A stretch of DNA of 64,000 nt, taken from contig JACQYS010000003.1 in assembly GCA_016208105.1 (NCBI GenBank), positions 62,001-126,000 of the forward strand, written 5' to 3'. The translations under genes were made by a program, and so were the position numbers. Source of the stretch: Desulfovibrio sp. (GTDB lineage Bacteria; Desulfobacterota; Desulfovibrionia; Desulfovibrionales; Desulfovibrionaceae). The notes beneath the pieces were generated by a model. That model did no database searches and was not told the DNA's origin. It worked only from the letters and a program-made list of their open reading frames with translations. Shown piece by piece: positions 28,954 through 39,242 of the stretch; within the stretch, counting starts at the first letter, position 1; the number at the start of each line of letters is the position of its first letter.

Positions 28954-29054
28954 GGAATGTACACATTACACCGGTTGCCGGAAAGAATTCAACTCCCTTT
29001 TCTTTTTCGCTTCACAGGGCTAGAGAATACGGGAGACTCAGCAAGGAGCCATTT

Positions 29055-30368
29055 ATGAGCCCGAAAAAAATAGGAATTGAAACCTTGGCGCTGCACGCCG
29101 GCCAGATCCCGGACTCTCAGACCAGGGCCAGAGCCGTGCCAATCTATCAGACCACGTCATACACCTTCCGTGACTCCGATCACGCAGCCAACCTTTTCGC
29201 CCTGAAGGAGCCGGGCTACATCTACTCGCGCATCATGAACCCAACCAACGAGGTGCTCGAGAACCGCCTCGCCGCCATGCACGGCGGCACAGCCGGGCTG
29301 GTTGTGGCCTCGGGCATGTCCGCCATATTCTATGCCGTGGCCGCCATCACCCAGGCCGGGCAGAACATCGTCTCCGGTTCCAATTTGTACGGCGGGACGG
29401 TCACTTTGTTCGCGCACACCCTGAAGCGATTCGGCATTGAGGTCCGGTTCGTGGAGTCCGCGGATCCGGAGAATTTCGCAGCGGCAATTGATGCCAATAC
29501 CCGGCTCATATTTATTGAATCCATCGGCAATCCCCGCTGCAACGTGGACGATTTTGAGGCCATCGCCAAGGTGGCCCACGACCATGGGCTGCCCCTTGTT
29601 GTCGATAACACCGTATCCCCTCCGCCGATATTCAACCCCTTTGATTTCGGGGCGGACATCTGCGTGTATTCGCTCACCAAGATCATCGGAGGGCATGGGA
29701 ATTCCATCGGCGGCGCCATCGTGGAAAAAGGCAGCTTCGACTGGGCCGCGTCCGGCAAATACCCGGAGATAACGGAACCCGACCCCACCTATCATGGAGT
29801 CAACTTCTACAAGAGTTTCTGCGGCTTGGAGGAAGACCAGCTCAAGTGCATGGCCTACCTGCTCAAGGTCCGGTGCGGCCTTCTGCGTGATACCGGCGCC
29901 TGCCTGGCTCCACTGAATGCCTTTCTCATCCTCCAAGGTGTCGAAACATTGCCGCTCCGGGCCAGGGCCCATTGCGAGAACGCCAGGAAAATAGCCATGT
30001 TCCTGAGCACCCACTCGGCTGTGAGCTTTGTCAATTATGCGGCTCTTCCCGGACATCCCGACCATGACCGGGCAGGGCGTTACTTCCCTAACGGGCCTGG
30101 CGCGGTGTTCGGGTTCGGCATCAAGGGCGGGCTGGCCGCTGGCCGCAAATTCATCGATTCGGTGAAACTGTGCTCCCACTTGGCCAACATACTGGACGCC
30201 AAGACCCTGGTGATCCACCCCGCATCCACCACCCACTCGCAACTGACACCCCAGGAGCAGCTCGATGCGGGCGTCACTCCCGATCTGGTGCGAATATCGG
30301 TGGGGCTGGAGTCCGCTGAAGACATCATTGAGGACCTGGAACAGGCCCTGGCCGCGAGCCAGGCGTGA
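29055..30368 (+). CDS. metY: O-acetylhomoserine sulfhydrylase (MetY)
   Basis: A 437-residue PLP enzyme of the Cys/Met metabolism family making homocysteine from O-acetylhomoserine and sulfide, a direct use of sulfide in a sulfate reducer. Diagnostic parts are [40 protein letters not shown] and the PLP-lysine region [16 protein letters not shown] near residue 212. The large insertion relative to cystathionine gamma-synthase, including [13 protein letters not shown], is typical of MetY. It is divergent from the AhpF-like gene with a 101-base gap and overlaps rsmA by 4 bases. Confidence 0.93.
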   Translation: MSPKKIGIETLALHAGQIPDSQTRARAVPIYQTTSYTFRDSDHAANLFALKEPGYIYSRIMNPTNEVLENRLAAMHGGTAGLVVASGMSAIFYAVAAITQAGQNIVSGSNLYGGTVTLFAHTLKRFGIEVRFVESADPENFAAAIDANTRLIFIESIGNPRCNVDDFEAIAKVAHDHGLPLVVDNTVSPPPIFNPFDFGADICVYSLTKIIGGHGNSIGGAIVEKGSFDWAASGKYPEITEPDPTYHGVNFYKSFCGLEEDQLKCMAYLLKVRCGLLRDTGACLAPLNAFLILQGVETLPLRARAHCENARKIAMFLSTHSAVSFVNYAALPGHPDHDRAGRYFPNGPGAVFGFGIKGGLAAGRKFIDSVKLCSHLANILDAKTLVIHPASTTHSQLTPQEQLDAGVTPDLVRISVGLESAEDIIEDLEQALAASQA

Positions 30369-31150
30369 GAGGGGATTTTACAGGAAGGCCCAAACGCAGT
30401 CTTGGCCAGAATTTCTTGAACGACCCCAACGTGGCGCGCAAGATCGTGGAAGCGCTTCGCATTGAACCCGGGGACACGGTCGTTGAGATCGGGCCTGGTC
30501 GAGGGGCGCTTACGGGTTTTCTGATGGGGTCTCAAGCCGCGCGGGTTATTGCGGTGGAAAAGGATTCCAGTCTCGCTCCGGAACTCGCCCGAAGCTGGCC
30601 TGGTCTCCAGGTGGTGAACGCGGATGCACTGGCCTTTGCCTGGGAACGGCTGGGCAGGGTCGCACCTGTGAGAGTGGTGGGCAACCTTCCCTACAACGTG
30701 GCCTCACCAATCATGTGGGATCTGGTGTGGCGTTGCCCCGGTTTTTCCCGGGCCGTATTCATGGTGCAGCTCGAGGTGGCCGAGCGCATCGTGGGCAAGC
30801 CGCGCACGAAGGACTATGGGGGCTTGTCCGTTTGGCTACAAAGCCACGTGGTTGCCGAAAAGCTCTTCAAGGTGGCTCCTGGCGTATTCTTTCCCAAACC
30901 GAAGGTGGAATCGGCGGTGGTTGCCTTTACGCCAAGGCCCATGTCTGATCGGCCGGCCCATCCGGAGCGATTTTCGGGGCTCATAAAGCGCCTTTTCGGC
31001 ATGCGCCGCAAACAGCTTGGAAGGATTCTCGGATCGGATTTGAACGAGAGGGCAAAAATATTCCTGGAAAGTGAACATTTAAGCCATTTGAGCCGTCCGG
31101 AAGAGCTGAGTCCTGTTCAAATGTATAACCTGCTGAAATATTTGAATTGA
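30365..31150 (+). CDS. rsmA: 16S rRNA dimethyladenosine transferase RsmA (KsgA)
   Basis: A 261-residue enzyme dimethylating two adjacent adenines in the terminal helix of 16S rRNA. The GTG start overlaps the metY stop (GTGA). Motifs: [21 protein letters not shown] motif [15 protein letters not shown], the catalytic NLPYN motif near residue 103 and [14 protein letters not shown]. The C-terminal helical domain is present ([13 protein letters not shown]). The length fits the family (about 270). Coupling to metY is a local arrangement rather than the usual pdxA context. Confidence 0.94.
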   Translation: MRGDFTGRPKRSLGQNFLNDPNVARKIVEALRIEPGDTVVEIGPGRGALTGFLMGSQAARVIAVEKDSSLAPELARSWPGLQVVNADALAFAWERLGRVAPVRVVGNLPYNVASPIMWDLVWRCPGFSRAVFMVQLEVAERIVGKPRTKDYGGLSVWLQSHVVAEKLFKVAPGVFFPKPKVESAVVAFTPRPMSDRPAHPERFSGLIKRLFGMRRKQLGRILGSDLNERAKIFLESEHLSHLSRPEELSPVQMYNLLKYLN

Positions 31151-31401
31151 TATTTATTAACAAAGTTTCATTCTTTCCGGGTCTGGAATGAAAAAAACCT
31201 CGGAGGCCACAAATACTGGGCATTCCCGCTAGACATTGATCCGTGATTGCTATAAGCCTGACCCGTCTTCCGCGAAGTGGACGGCCTGGGGAAGCCTGGG
31301 CGAGTCAGCTCCGGATGCTGTAGTTGCATAGACTGTATTGAACACGTAAGTCCCGGTACGCTTTGGGCGTATCGCAACAGAACCCGAGGAGGAGAGGACC
31401 G

Positions 31402-31674
31402 ATGACGAAGGCTGATCTGGTTGTCAAAATTGCTGAGAAGGCCGGTATCACCAAGGCCAACGCCGAACGCGCCCTGAACGCCTTCCTGGAGGCTGTTGAG
31501 GCCACTCTGGTCGCTGATGGCAAACTGACCCTGACTGGCTTCGGCACCTTCCTTGTGGAAGAGCGCCAGGCTCGCACCGGCCGCAATCCCCGCACCGGCG
31601 CCGAGATCAAGATTCCTGCCTCCAAGGTGGTGAAATTCCGCCCCGGCAAGCTGCTGAAAGACGCAGTGAAGTAG
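31402..31674 (+). CDS. HU-family DNA-binding protein
   Basis: A 90-residue histone-like protein that bends and compacts DNA. The start at 31402 follows GAGGAGAGGACC. It begins MTKADLVVKIAEKAGITKANAE, and its body includes LTLTGFGTF and the beta-arm region RTGRNPRTGAEIKIPAS, the HU/IHF signature, ending FRPGKLLKDAVK. It is a single gene with a 251-base upstream region that should hold its promoter, and a rho-independent terminator at 31778. HU cannot be separated from IHF-like paralogues with certainty, but the R-N-P-R-T-G-A arm points to HU. Confidence 0.95.
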   Translation: MTKADLVVKIAEKAGITKANAERALNAFLEAVEATLVADGKLTLTGFGTFLVEERQARTGRNPRTGAEIKIPASKVVKFRPGKLLKDAVK

Positions 31675-31777
31675 TTTTAGAGGCGGGCTTCGCCGGTATT
31701 CGCCGGCGGCTACTCCTCCTCTGTTCCCATGGCGACGCTTGGCAGCTGCCGGCGCGCTGTGGAGCAGGATTTTCAAG

Positions 31778-31811
31778 AGGCCATCCGGCTGTAAGGCCGG
31801 GTGGCCTTTTT
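31778..31811 (+). terminator. Rho-independent terminator after the HU gene
   Basis: AGGCCATCCGGC and GCCGGGTGGCCT form a 12-bp stem with one G-T pair and a 6-base loop, followed by TTTTTG. It lies about 105 bases after the HU stop and upstream of the rpsU ribosome binding site. Confidence 0.8.
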
Positions 31812-31934
31812 GCGCTCTGTGGCGAAAATAATGCTTGAACCTTGCGTCGAGTGAGGTTAACTAAACGTTCTTTACGCTAAGAATACTTTTCGGGCGTCCG
31901 GCTTCAGGCCGGACCAGAAGGGGAGGTGATCTCT

Positions 31935-32135
31935 TTGCCCGGTGTTTACCTTGAAGAATCCGATAACTTCGACATCTCCCTGCGCCGTTTCAAGAAGCAG
32001 GTGGAAAAGGCCGGCGTTCTCTCCGAGCTGAAAAAGCGTCAGCACTACGAGAAGCCGAGCGTCATGCGCAAGAAGAAGAAGGCCGCCGCCCGCAAGCGTC
32101 TGCTCAAGAAGATGCGCAAGATCAACCAAATGTAA
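31935..32135 (+). CDS. rpsU: Ribosomal protein bS21
   Basis: A 66-residue small-subunit protein, the first gene of a macromolecular-synthesis operon. The start is a TTG at 31935. A strong GGAGGTGAT lies 8 bases upstream, and the resulting MPGVYLEESDNFDISLRRF matches the family N-terminus, while the upstream GTG at 31926 sits inside the Shine-Dalgarno. The C-terminus is very basic (RKKKKAAARKRLLKKMRKIN), as usual for bS21. Its stop overlaps the next start by one base (TAATG). Confidence 0.95.
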   Translation: MPGVYLEESDNFDISLRRFKKQVEKAGVLSELKKRQHYEKPSVMRKKKKAAARKRLLKKMRKINQM

Positions 32136-32581
32136 TGACCCTTCAAGAACAAATCGAAAAAGACTTTCTGGCTGCCTACAAAGCCAAGGAAGAGGTTCGG
32201 GTGGCCGTCTTGAGGATGCTCAAGACGGCCGCTAAAAACCGCCAGGTGGAACTCTTGCGCCCTCTCAGCGACGAGGAGATGCTTGAGGTTATCGCCCGCC
32301 AGGTCAAGCAGCGCCAAGAATCCATCGACCAGTTCAGCCAGGCCGGACGCACGGAAATGGCCGAGCGCGAAGCCGCCGAGATGGTCGTGCTCAAGGCCTA
32401 TCTGCCGGTTCAGCTCTCCGCCGAGGAAACGGTCGCTGCCGTGGAAGCGGCCATTGCCGAAACCGGCGCGACTTCCGCCAGGGAGATGGGGAAGGTGATG
32501 CAGGCGGTAATGGCCAAGCATAAAGGCCGCATAGACGGCAAAGCCGTCAACGAAATCGTTAAAGCCCGCCTTACCGCCTAG
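32135..32581 (+). CDS. yqeY: GatB/YqeY-domain protein
   Basis: A 148-residue protein of the YqeY family, related to the tail domain of the amidotransferase subunit GatB that recognises tRNA. It begins MTLQEQIEKDFLAAYKAKEEVRVAVLRMLKTAAKN and has the typical central ARQVKQRQESIDQFSQAGR and C-terminal GKVMQAVMAKHKGRIDGK blocks. The cellular role is not settled. It is coupled to rpsU through a one-base overlap; rpsU-yqeY-dnaG-rpoD order is frequent in deltaproteobacteria and Gram-positives. Confidence 0.93.
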   Translation: MTLQEQIEKDFLAAYKAKEEVRVAVLRMLKTAAKNRQVELLRPLSDEEMLEVIARQVKQRQESIDQFSQAGRTEMAEREAAEMVVLKAYLPVQLSAEETVAAVEAAIAETGATSAREMGKVMQAVMAKHKGRIDGKAVNEIVKARLTA

Positions 32582-32703
32582 GCCTTCCTGTGCCGTTTGA
32601 CAGCCGAAGGCTACGACCGGTTCAGCGCCTCCGCATGACCACAATATTTCCCCCCGGAAAGACGCGTTCGCGCCTTTCCGCTTCCGGATGGTAACCTTCG
32701 GCT

Positions 32704-35097
32704 ATGGAATCCCGCGCCCTGCACCAACTGGAATTCACAAAAGTCCTTGCCCTGTTTTCGAAACTCGCGGTTTCGGAGCCCGGCGTGCAGGCGTGCCGTG
32801 CCCTCGCTCCCCTGGAAAGCCCTGCTGAACTGGCCATGGCCCAGGATTTACTGCGCCAGGCCGTGTTCTGCGTTTCCGACACGGGGCTTCGCATCCAGGC
32901 CTTTCCTGAGCTTGATGGGGTGTTCCGATATCTCGCCCAGGCTCATCGCACCCTGGATGCGGACGGGTTCTGGGCTGTGCGCGAAGTGCTTGAGGCGTGC
33001 CGGGCCCTGCGCGATCATTTTGATTCCGGCAGCGGGTTTGAGCGCTGGCCGCTTCTGGCCGAGACCGTTCTAGGCTGCATCTGGCCCCAGAAGCTTTTCC
33101 CGGCGCTGAAACGGTGCCTGGCCAAGGACGGCGGACTGCGTGACGAATCGAGCCCGGAGCTCTTTTCGGTGCGCCAGGAAATACGGCGCATCCATCAGCG
33201 CTGCTCATCCCAGGTCAAGGATTTCGTTTCCAAGGAGGGGTTGGCCCTCTTCCTCCAGGACGAGTACATGACCATCTCGTCCGACCGCTACGTCCTGCCG
33301 CTCAAGTCCAATTTCAAGGGGCGCATCCAGGGCATCATCCACGACTACTCCCAGACCGGGGAGACCTGCTATGTGGAGCCCATGTTTTTGGTGGATGTGA
33401 ACAATCGCCTCCAGGAACTCAAGCGCGAGGAACGGGAGGAGGAACAGAAAGTCCTCAAGTTTCTCACCGGCCTGGCTCGCGATGAGGAGCCGGCGCTGCG
33501 CGCGGCGTACACGCTGGCAGTGGACACCGATGTGCTCCTGGCCAAGGTTGCCCTGGCCGGACTCCTGGACGGGCACGTACCCGAGGTTGGCGGAGAAGGC
33601 TCGGTTGAACTTTTCGCGGCCCGGCATCCCTTGCTGGCAATGGCCGATGCGGCCAAGGCCAGGCCCGTGGACATTCTTCTCAAGCCGGAGCAACGGGCCC
33701 TGGTCATCAGCGGGGCCAACGCAGCCGGCAAGACGGTGTGCCTGAAGACCTTGGGGCTTACGGCCGTCATGGCCCTGGCCGGCATGCCCGTGGCCGTGCG
33801 CGAGGGGAGCAGGCTTCCCTTCTGGAAAGACGTGTACGTGTTCATGGGCGACGAACAGAGCCTGGAGGACCATCTCTCCACCTTTACCGCCCAGATCAGC
33901 CATTTGAGCCGCGTCTGGGACACCCTGGGGGGCGACTCGCTGGTTCTGCTCGACGAGTTCGGCGCGGGCACGGACCCGGCCCAGGGGGCGGCTCTGGCCC
34001 AGGCCGTGGTGGACAAGCTTTTGGACAAGGGATCGTTCGTGGCCGCGGCCACACATTTTCCGGCGCTCAAGGCCTACGGGCTGACCAAACCCGGGGCGCG
34101 CTCGGCCAGCATGCTCTTTGACCCCAAGACCAAGAAGCCCCTCTACGTCCTGGCCTACGACCAGGTCGGGGCGTCCGTGGCCCTGGACGTTGCTCGCGAC
34201 TGCGGCCTGGCTGAAGAGGTGTTGGACCAGGCCCAGAAGTACCTGCTCATGGGCGGGGAGGACTCGGCCCGGCTGTTCGACAGGCTAAACGAGCTGGCTC
34301 TGGAGCGCGAACTCGAGCTCCAGTCTCTGGCCAAGGAAAAGCTCAAGCTCGAGGAGCGGCGCCGCAAACTGGCCGAGAGCTTCGAAAAGGAGCGCAAGAT
34401 CCTGCTGGAGGAGCTCAAGTCCCAGGCCCGCACCATCCTTCGCCAGGCTGAGACCGAGAAGATCGGCCGCAAGCAGGCCTTGAAGGAACTGGCCGAGACC
34501 CGCAAATCTGTCGAAAAGCTGGGTCCCCAGGTTGATGAGGCGCCTGCCGTCCAGGCCTGGGCCTGGGAGGACGTGAAAGCCGGAGACCGGGTCCGCCTCA
34601 AAGGCTGGGACAAGTCCGGGACAGTCCGGGAGTTGGACGACAAGCGCAAGGCCCTGAAGGTGGACATGGGCGGCGTGAGCCTCTGGGCAGCGTTCGAGGA
34701 CGTTGCCCTCGCCCCGGAGCAGGCCCGGACGGGAACTGGAGCCGCAGGCCCGGCTCGAGCCGGAGCCACAGGCAAGTCGGGCGGTACTGTCTCTCCAGGC
34801 TCCTTTCATGGCCAGGCGAAGGATTCTTCTTCTGGAAAAGGGGAACCCTCCGGTCCGACCATGGTGCTCGACCTGCGGGGTATGCGTGCCGATGTTGCCC
34901 TTTCCGAGCTTTCCGCCTTTTTGGACAAGGCCATCCTGCGCGGGGCGGGCGGCCTGGAAATCGTTCATGGACGCGGTACCGGGGCGCTCAGGCGCGAGGT
35001 TCACGCGTTTCTCAAGGAGTTTCCCGCCGTGGCATCCTTTGCTTTGGCATCGGAAGAGCGGGGCGGAGACGGCATGACCATGGTGGAATTGAAATAA
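32704..35097 (+). CDS. mutS2: MutS2 family ATPase with Smr endonuclease domain
   Basis: A 797-residue MutS2. It contains the core/lever region, a Walker A (GANAAGKTVCL, near residue 340), an ABC-type signature and Walker B (LVLLDEFGAGTDPAQG). A long charged coiled coil follows at residues 515-620. A low-complexity Gly/Ala/Ser/Pro-rich linker (about 675-720) then leads to a C-terminal Smr domain (LDLRGMRADVALSEL and IVHGRGTGALRREV). The MutS mismatch-recognition domain is absent, as expected. Known MutS2 roles are suppression of recombination and splitting of collided ribosomes. Its position between yqeY and dnaG adds it to the macromolecular-synthesis operon. Confidence 0.95.
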   Translation: MESRALHQLEFTKVLALFSKLAVSEPGVQACRALAPLESPAELAMAQDLLRQAVFCVSDTGLRIQAFPELDGVFRYLAQAHRTLDADGFWAVREVLEACRALRDHFDSGSGFERWPLLAETVLGCIWPQKLFPALKRCLAKDGGLRDESSPELFSVRQEIRRIHQRCSSQVKDFVSKEGLALFLQDEYMTISSDRYVLPLKSNFKGRIQGIIHDYSQTGETCYVEPMFLVDVNNRLQELKREEREEEQKVLKFLTGLARDEEPALRAAYTLAVDTDVLLAKVALAGLLDGHVPEVGGEGSVELFAARHPLLAMADAAKARPVDILLKPEQRALVISGANAAGKTVCLKTLGLTAVMALAGMPVAVREGSRLPFWKDVYVFMGDEQSLEDHLSTFTAQISHLSRVWDTLGGDSLVLLDEFGAGTDPAQGAALAQAVVDKLLDKGSFVAAATHFPALKAYGLTKPGARSASMLFDPKTKKPLYVLAYDQVGASVALDVARDCGLAEEVLDQAQKYLLMGGEDSARLFDRLNELALERELELQSLAKEKLKLEERRRKLAESFEKERKILLEELKSQARTILRQAETEKIGRKQALKELAETRKSVEKLGPQVDEAPAVQAWAWEDVKAGDRVRLKGWDKSGTVRELDDKRKALKVDMGGVSLWAAFEDVALAPEQARTGTGAAGPARAGATGKSGGTVSPGSFHGQAKDSSSGKGEPSGPTMVLDLRGMRADVALSELSAFLDKAILRGAGGLEIVHGRGTGALRREVHAFLKEFPAVASFALASEERGGDGMTMVELK

Positions 35098-35168
35098 AAA
35101 AGTGGCGGCCGGGCTTGCCCTCGGCGGAAACGGACTTAGCTTGAGCGCAACCCGAACGTTTGAGGATC

Positions 35169-36893
35169 ATGAAAAACGATCCCAGGGCGATACAAGCCCT
35201 CAAGTCCCGGCTCAACATTGCCGATGTAGTCAAGCGGTACCTGGCCCTTCGGCCAGCCGGGGCCCGCTTGGTCGGCTTGTGTCCGTTCCATAACGAAAAA
35301 ACCGCCTCATTCAGCGTCAGTCCGGAAAAAGGGGTCTTTTATTGCTTCGGCTGCCAAGCCTCCGGCGACGTTATAGATTTCTACTGTCGTATCAATGGTC
35401 TGGACTTTCGCGAGGGTTTGGAGCAATTGGCCCGTGAGGCGGGAATCGCCCTGGCCGAGTTCAAGCCAGACCCCCAGGAAGAGAAGAAACGCAGACTGCG
35501 CCAGGCCGCCAGCGACATGCATTCACTGGCCCGGGACTACTTCCGCGACTGCCTGCGCGGTCCGGCTGGGGAATCAGCCAAGGATTATTTGGCGCGTCGT
35601 GGTGTGAGCCAGGAAATGGCTGAACGCTTCCAACTTGGGTTCGCACCCCAGGACTACCACGGCCTTGAACGCCACCTGGGAACCAAGGGGTTCAAACCCT
35701 ACGAGGCCGTGGCCTCCGGGCTCCTGGTGCAAGGCGACGACGGCCGGGTGTGGGACCGCTTCCGCCAGAGGCTGATGTTTCCCATCCATGAGGTCTCGGG
35801 CAAGGTTGTTGCCTTTGGAGGCCGGGTGATGGGAGAAGGGGAGCCCAAATATTTGAACAGCTCCGATTCGGTGGTCTACAAGAAGGGCGACCATCTTTAC
35901 GGGCTGCACCAGGCCCGTCCGTATTTGTCCCGCGCGGGCAGGGCACTTTTGACTGAAGGATACCTGGACGTTATCGCCCTGCACCAGCACGGTTTCCCTG
36001 AAGCCGTGGGTGTGCTCGGCACGGCGCTGACGCAGCCGCAGGTAAAGCGCCTTACAGGCTTCACCCGCCAGGTTACCCTTGTTTTCGACGGCGACTCCGC
36101 CGGTGAAAAAGCGGCCTTTCGCAGTGCCCAGATGCTCTTGTCCCAGGGCGCGGAATGCCGGGTTGTGCTTTTGCCCAAAGGTGAAGATGCCGACAGCCTG
36201 CTCAAATCGGGCGGGCCGGAAGCGTTCCAGAGCTTTCTGGATTCGGCCCGCGAGGGGCTGGATTTTTGCCTGTCCAACGTGCGCTCGCGCTCCTCGAAAG
36301 AGGTGGTGGACTGGGCGCTGGAATTTTTGGACGAACTGGACTCCGACGGAATAAGGGCCGCCATGCTCACCCGCCTGGCCCATGGGCTGGGAATCGGGGA
36401 GCATGAGCTGCGCAAATTGGCCGTTGTAAGGGCCAAGGGCCGCGCCAGCCGGGAGGGCGAAAAGACCGCGCCCCCCAAGGCCAAGCCCATGAGCGCTGAC
36501 GCCAAGAAGGACGCCCAGATGTTGGAGTTTGCCATCCGTTGCCCCTCCTACATACCGGAGATGGAGCGGATGAATGTTTTCGAGTCCCTGGCCACGGATA
36601 GGGCCAGGGCCTTTTGGCGTCTTCTCGCTCAGTTCGGCCAGTACGACGTGCTGCCCTATCTGGATGAGCGCCAGAAGAGCTTCTGGGGACAATGCGCCAG
36701 CAAGGAGCCTCTCTCCGATGAGGAGGCGAAAGGCTGGTGGGAGGACATAACGGCCCACGCCGGACGCGTTCGGGCCGAGGAACGCAGGCGCGAACTCATA
36801 GAGGCCATGCGCTTGGCGCGCGAGCAGGGCGACTCCGATGAGGAGAAACGCCTTATGGCCGCATTCAGCGAGCTTGTTGGGAGGGATCAGTGA
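35169..36893 (+). CDS. dnaG: DNA primase DnaG
   Basis: A 574-residue replicative primase. The N-terminal CHC2 zinc domain has [13 protein letters not shown] and FYCFGC. The TOPRIM core has [12 protein letters not shown] and the acidic [11 protein letters not shown] motif. The C-terminal part is the DnaB-interacting helical region. The start at 35169 (ATG AAA AAC) has a GAGG three bases upstream; a TTG at 35160 is possible but unsupported. It ends in a 4-base overlap with rpoD, and is shorter than E. coli DnaG (581) by only a few residues. Confidence 0.96.
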   Translation: MKNDPRAIQALKSRLNIADVVKRYLALRPAGARLVGLCPFHNEKTASFSVSPEKGVFYCFGCQASGDVIDFYCRINGLDFREGLEQLAREAGIALAEFKPDPQEEKKRRLRQAASDMHSLARDYFRDCLRGPAGESAKDYLARRGVSQEMAERFQLGFAPQDYHGLERHLGTKGFKPYEAVASGLLVQGDDGRVWDRFRQRLMFPIHEVSGKVVAFGGRVMGEGEPKYLNSSDSVVYKKGDHLYGLHQARPYLSRAGRALLTEGYLDVIALHQHGFPEAVGVLGTALTQPQVKRLTGFTRQVTLVFDGDSAGEKAAFRSAQMLLSQGAECRVVLLPKGEDADSLLKSGGPEAFQSFLDSAREGLDFCLSNVRSRSSKEVVDWALEFLDELDSDGIRAAMLTRLAHGLGIGEHELRKLAVVRAKGRASREGEKTAPPKAKPMSADAKKDAQMLEFAIRCPSYIPEMERMNVFESLATDRARAFWRLLAQFGQYDVLPYLDERQKSFWGQCASKEPLSDEEAKGWWEDITAHAGRVRAEERRRELIEAMRLAREQGDSDEEKRLMAAFSELVGRDQ

Positions 36894-38662
36894 GCAACAT
36901 CAAGGATATCCAGCAGATCAAAACCCTTATCGCCAAGGGCAAGGAAAAGGGCTTCCTCACCTTCGAGGAAGTCAACAAGGCCTTGCCCACGGAGCTGTCC
37001 ACCAATCCGGACCAGATTGAGGAAGTGATCTCCATTTTCGACTCCATGGACATAGCCATAGTCGATTCCGAAAAGGAAATGCGTAAAATTGAGGTCATGC
37101 CCGCCGAGGGCGAGGAAGCTCCGGACGAAGCCGCGCTGGAACTCACCGAAACCGAGGACGCGCTGGACTACTCCTCGCGCTCCACCGACCCCGTGCGCAT
37201 GTACCTGCGCGAGATGGGCGCCGTGCCGCTTCTGGACCGCGACGGCGAGGTGACCATCGCCAAGAAGATCGAGAACGGCGAGATGGACGTTCTCTACGCC
37301 TTGGTGGAAGTGCCGGTCGCCCTGGAAGAACTCATCCAGGTGGGCGAGGATCTGAAACAGGGCCGCATTAAGCTTAAAGACGTGGTCAAGACCATCGAGG
37401 AAGACGATCCCTCCGAAGACGAGATGAACCAGCGCTCGCGCGTCATCCTTCTTTTGGACGAGCTCAAGGCCATCTTCAAGAAGCGCCGCAAGGTCTACAC
37501 CAAGCTCGACTCCTGCGCCTGCCTGGAGCGCCGCGTGGCCGGCGTGCAGCGCGAGATCATGGCCTTCAAGGACGAGGTGGTGAACCGCCTGCGCGACATC
37601 AAGCTGGAGAAGACCCTCATCGACCGGGTCATCGAGACCGTGGAAGACTACGTTCGCCAGATGCACAACTGCCAGCGCGACCTCTCCGCCTACATCCTCT
37701 CCACCGGCAAGACCCAGGTGGAAATCCAGGGTCTGTTCCAGCAGCTCGAAGCCCGGGACATCAATCCCATGGTGGCTGCCGAGGCCCTCTCCATGACCGT
37801 GGAGGAGATCTTCTCCTTCAAGGAAATGATCCTGGCCAAGATGGAGATCCTCCACCGCCTGCAGGACAAGTGCTGCCACCACGTCTCCGACCTGGAGGAA
37901 GTGCTCTGGCGCATCAAGCGCGGCAACAACGCCGCCTCGCGCGCCAAGCAGGAGCTCATCCGGGCCAACCTGCGCCTGGTGGTGTCCATCGCCAAGAAGT
38001 ACACCAACCGCGGCCTGCAGTTCCTGGATCTGATCCAGGAGGGCAACATCGGGCTCATGAAGGCCGTGGACAAGTTCGAATACCAGCGCGGCTACAAGTT
38101 CTCCACCTACGCCACCTGGTGGATCCGCCAGGCCATCACCCGCGCCATCGCGGACCAGGCCCGCACCATCCGCATCCCCGTGCACATGATCGAGACCATC
38201 AACAAGTTGATCCGCACCTCGCGCTACCTGGTCCAGGAGCTCGGCCGCGACCCCACTCCGGAGGAGATCGCCGAGCGCATGGACTACCCGCTGGAGAAGG
38301 TGAAGAAGGTCTTAAAGATCGCCAAGGAGCCCATTTCGCTCGAGACGCCCATCGGTGACGAAGAAGATTCGAGCCTGGGCGATTTCATCGAGGACAAGAA
38401 GGCCCTGGCCCCTGCCGAAGAGGTGGTGAACACCAAGCTCATGGAGCAGATCGCCCGGGTGCTGTCGGACCTGACCCCCAGGGAGGAACAAGTGCTCCGG
38501 AAGCGCTTCGGCATCGGCGAGAAGAGCGACCACACCCTGGAAGAGGTTGGCAAGCTGTTTAACGTCACCCGTGAGCGCATCAGACAGATCGAGGCCAAGG
38601 CCTTGAGGAAGCTGCGGCACCCGGTGAGGAGCCAGCACCTGCGGAGCTACTACGAGAGCTAA
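36890..38662 (+). CDS. rpoD: Primary sigma factor RpoD (sigma-70)
   Basis: A 590-residue housekeeping sigma factor. The GTG start overlaps the dnaG stop, with GGGAGGGA upstream. Region 1.1 is at the N-terminus ([28 protein letters not shown]). Region 1.2 reads [16 protein letters not shown], region 2 reads [21 protein letters not shown] and [16 protein letters not shown], region 3 follows, and region 4 reads [17 protein letters not shown] with the recognition helix [25 protein letters not shown] non-conserved charged insertion (about residues 100-330) separates regions 1.2 and 2. A strong terminator follows. Confidence 0.97.
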   Translation: MSNIKDIQQIKTLIAKGKEKGFLTFEEVNKALPTELSTNPDQIEEVISIFDSMDIAIVDSEKEMRKIEVMPAEGEEAPDEAALELTETEDALDYSSRSTDPVRMYLREMGAVPLLDRDGEVTIAKKIENGEMDVLYALVEVPVALEELIQVGEDLKQGRIKLKDVVKTIEEDDPSEDEMNQRSRVILLLDELKAIFKKRRKVYTKLDSCACLERRVAGVQREIMAFKDEVVNRLRDIKLEKTLIDRVIETVEDYVRQMHNCQRDLSAYILSTGKTQVEIQGLFQQLEARDINPMVAAEALSMTVEEIFSFKEMILAKMEILHRLQDKCCHHVSDLEEVLWRIKRGNNAASRAKQELIRANLRLVVSIAKKYTNRGLQFLDLIQEGNIGLMKAVDKFEYQRGYKFSTYATWWIRQAITRAIADQARTIRIPVHMIETINKLIRTSRYLVQELGRDPTPEEIAERMDYPLEKVKKVLKIAKEPISLETPIGDEEDSSLGDFIEDKKALAPAEEVVNTKLMEQIARVLSDLTPREEQVLRKRFGIGEKSDHTLEEVGKLFNVTRERIRQIEAKALRKLRHPVRSQHLRSYYES

Positions 38663-38683
38663 ATCTGTCCGTTGGGATAGAAT

Positions 38684-38710
38684 AAAAAGGCAGCCTGGAG
38701 CTGCCTTTTT
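38684..38710 (+). terminator. Rho-independent terminator after rpoD
   Basis: AAAAAGGCAGC-CTGGA-GCTGCCTTTTT: an 11-bp perfect stem including the A/T tracts, followed by TATT. It closes the rpsU-yqeY-mutS2-dnaG-rpoD operon 22 bases after the stop. The symmetric A and T tracts allow function in either direction. Confidence 0.93.
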
Positions 38711-39053
38711 TATTGGTCTAGCGTCTCTGTGGGCGGGGCCGTCTCGGCTGCAATGCTCGGATGCATGTGAAGAGCATCCTCGCATTTCGCCGCGAGACCC
38801 CGCCCTCTGAGACGCTTCGGTCATCCAAACTTTTGGTGTATTCCAAAAATATAAGGAAGTGGCGGGCCCGCGAGCGGGTCTGAATCCGGCCAGGGCGAAG
38901 AATGTTCTTCAAATACATTCGAGCCCTGCCGGAAAAGACCCGGGAGCAGGGCATTGTCCGAGCGTGCTTCAACGTACTGGGCTTCTTAAGGAAAAAGGAA
39001 GGCGATGCGAAGTAGAGATGGTTCTAGTTTGGTAGTAAAGCGTAAGACCTCAA
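38711..39053. other. Intergenic region between rpoD and the nucleotidyltransferase pair
   Basis: About 340 bases without a firmly supported gene. It contains one short candidate frame at 38902-39015 (listed separately). No tRNA, repeat copy or further clear terminator was found. Confidence 0.5.
38902..39015 (+). CDS. Possible small protein (37 aa)
   Basis: ATG-to-TAG frame with a weak AGGGCG box 6-10 bases upstream. The predicted product MFFKYIRALPEKTREQGIVR continues with an amphipathic CFNVLGFLRKKEGDAK and is basic and Phe/Leu-rich. It has no recognisable family. It could be a real small protein or chance; nothing in the neighbours supports it. Confidence 0.2.
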   Translation: MFFKYIRALPEKTREQGIVRACFNVLGFLRKKEGDAK

Positions 39054-39242
39054 TTATCTTTCCCCCCTCCTGAACTGATCCTGCAACTCCCTCACTTCCT
39101 TTGGCAGAAGAAGCCGTGCTTTAAGCCCCGCGAACAGCCAGGCCGCCCGACGTTCCAGCGGCCAGGTGCCGTATTCCTTCACCATCTCTGGATCAGGTTC
39201 ATGAAAGAAGCCGACAAGCGGTTTGTCCCCATTCACGAGCAT
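39054..39242 (-). CDS. Small partner protein of the nucleotidyltransferase (62 aa)
   Basis: A 62-residue protein encoded immediately after, and overlapping by 10 bases, the nucleotidyltransferase gene. The sequence begins MLVNGDKPLVGFFHEPDPE and includes EYGTWPLERRAAWLFAGLKARLLLPKEVREL. It is charged and probably helical in the second half, with no signal peptide. It is not recognised as a known antitoxin, but the overlap and order suit a two-protein unit translated together. Confidence 0.6.
   Translation of the reverse strand: MLVNGDKPLVGFFHEPDPEMVKEYGTWPLERRAAWLFAGLKARLLLPKEVRELQDQFRRGER

Noticed and set aside
36887-38185. A 432-codon open frame on the minus strand
   Set aside because: It lies wholly antisense to rpoD, with His/Gly/Val/Leu-rich composition typical of the reverse reading of a high-GC gene.
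38718-38972. Minus-strand 84-codon frame after rpoD
   Set aside because: It is Arg-rich and low complexity, and overlaps the better small frame on the plus strand; no start signal.
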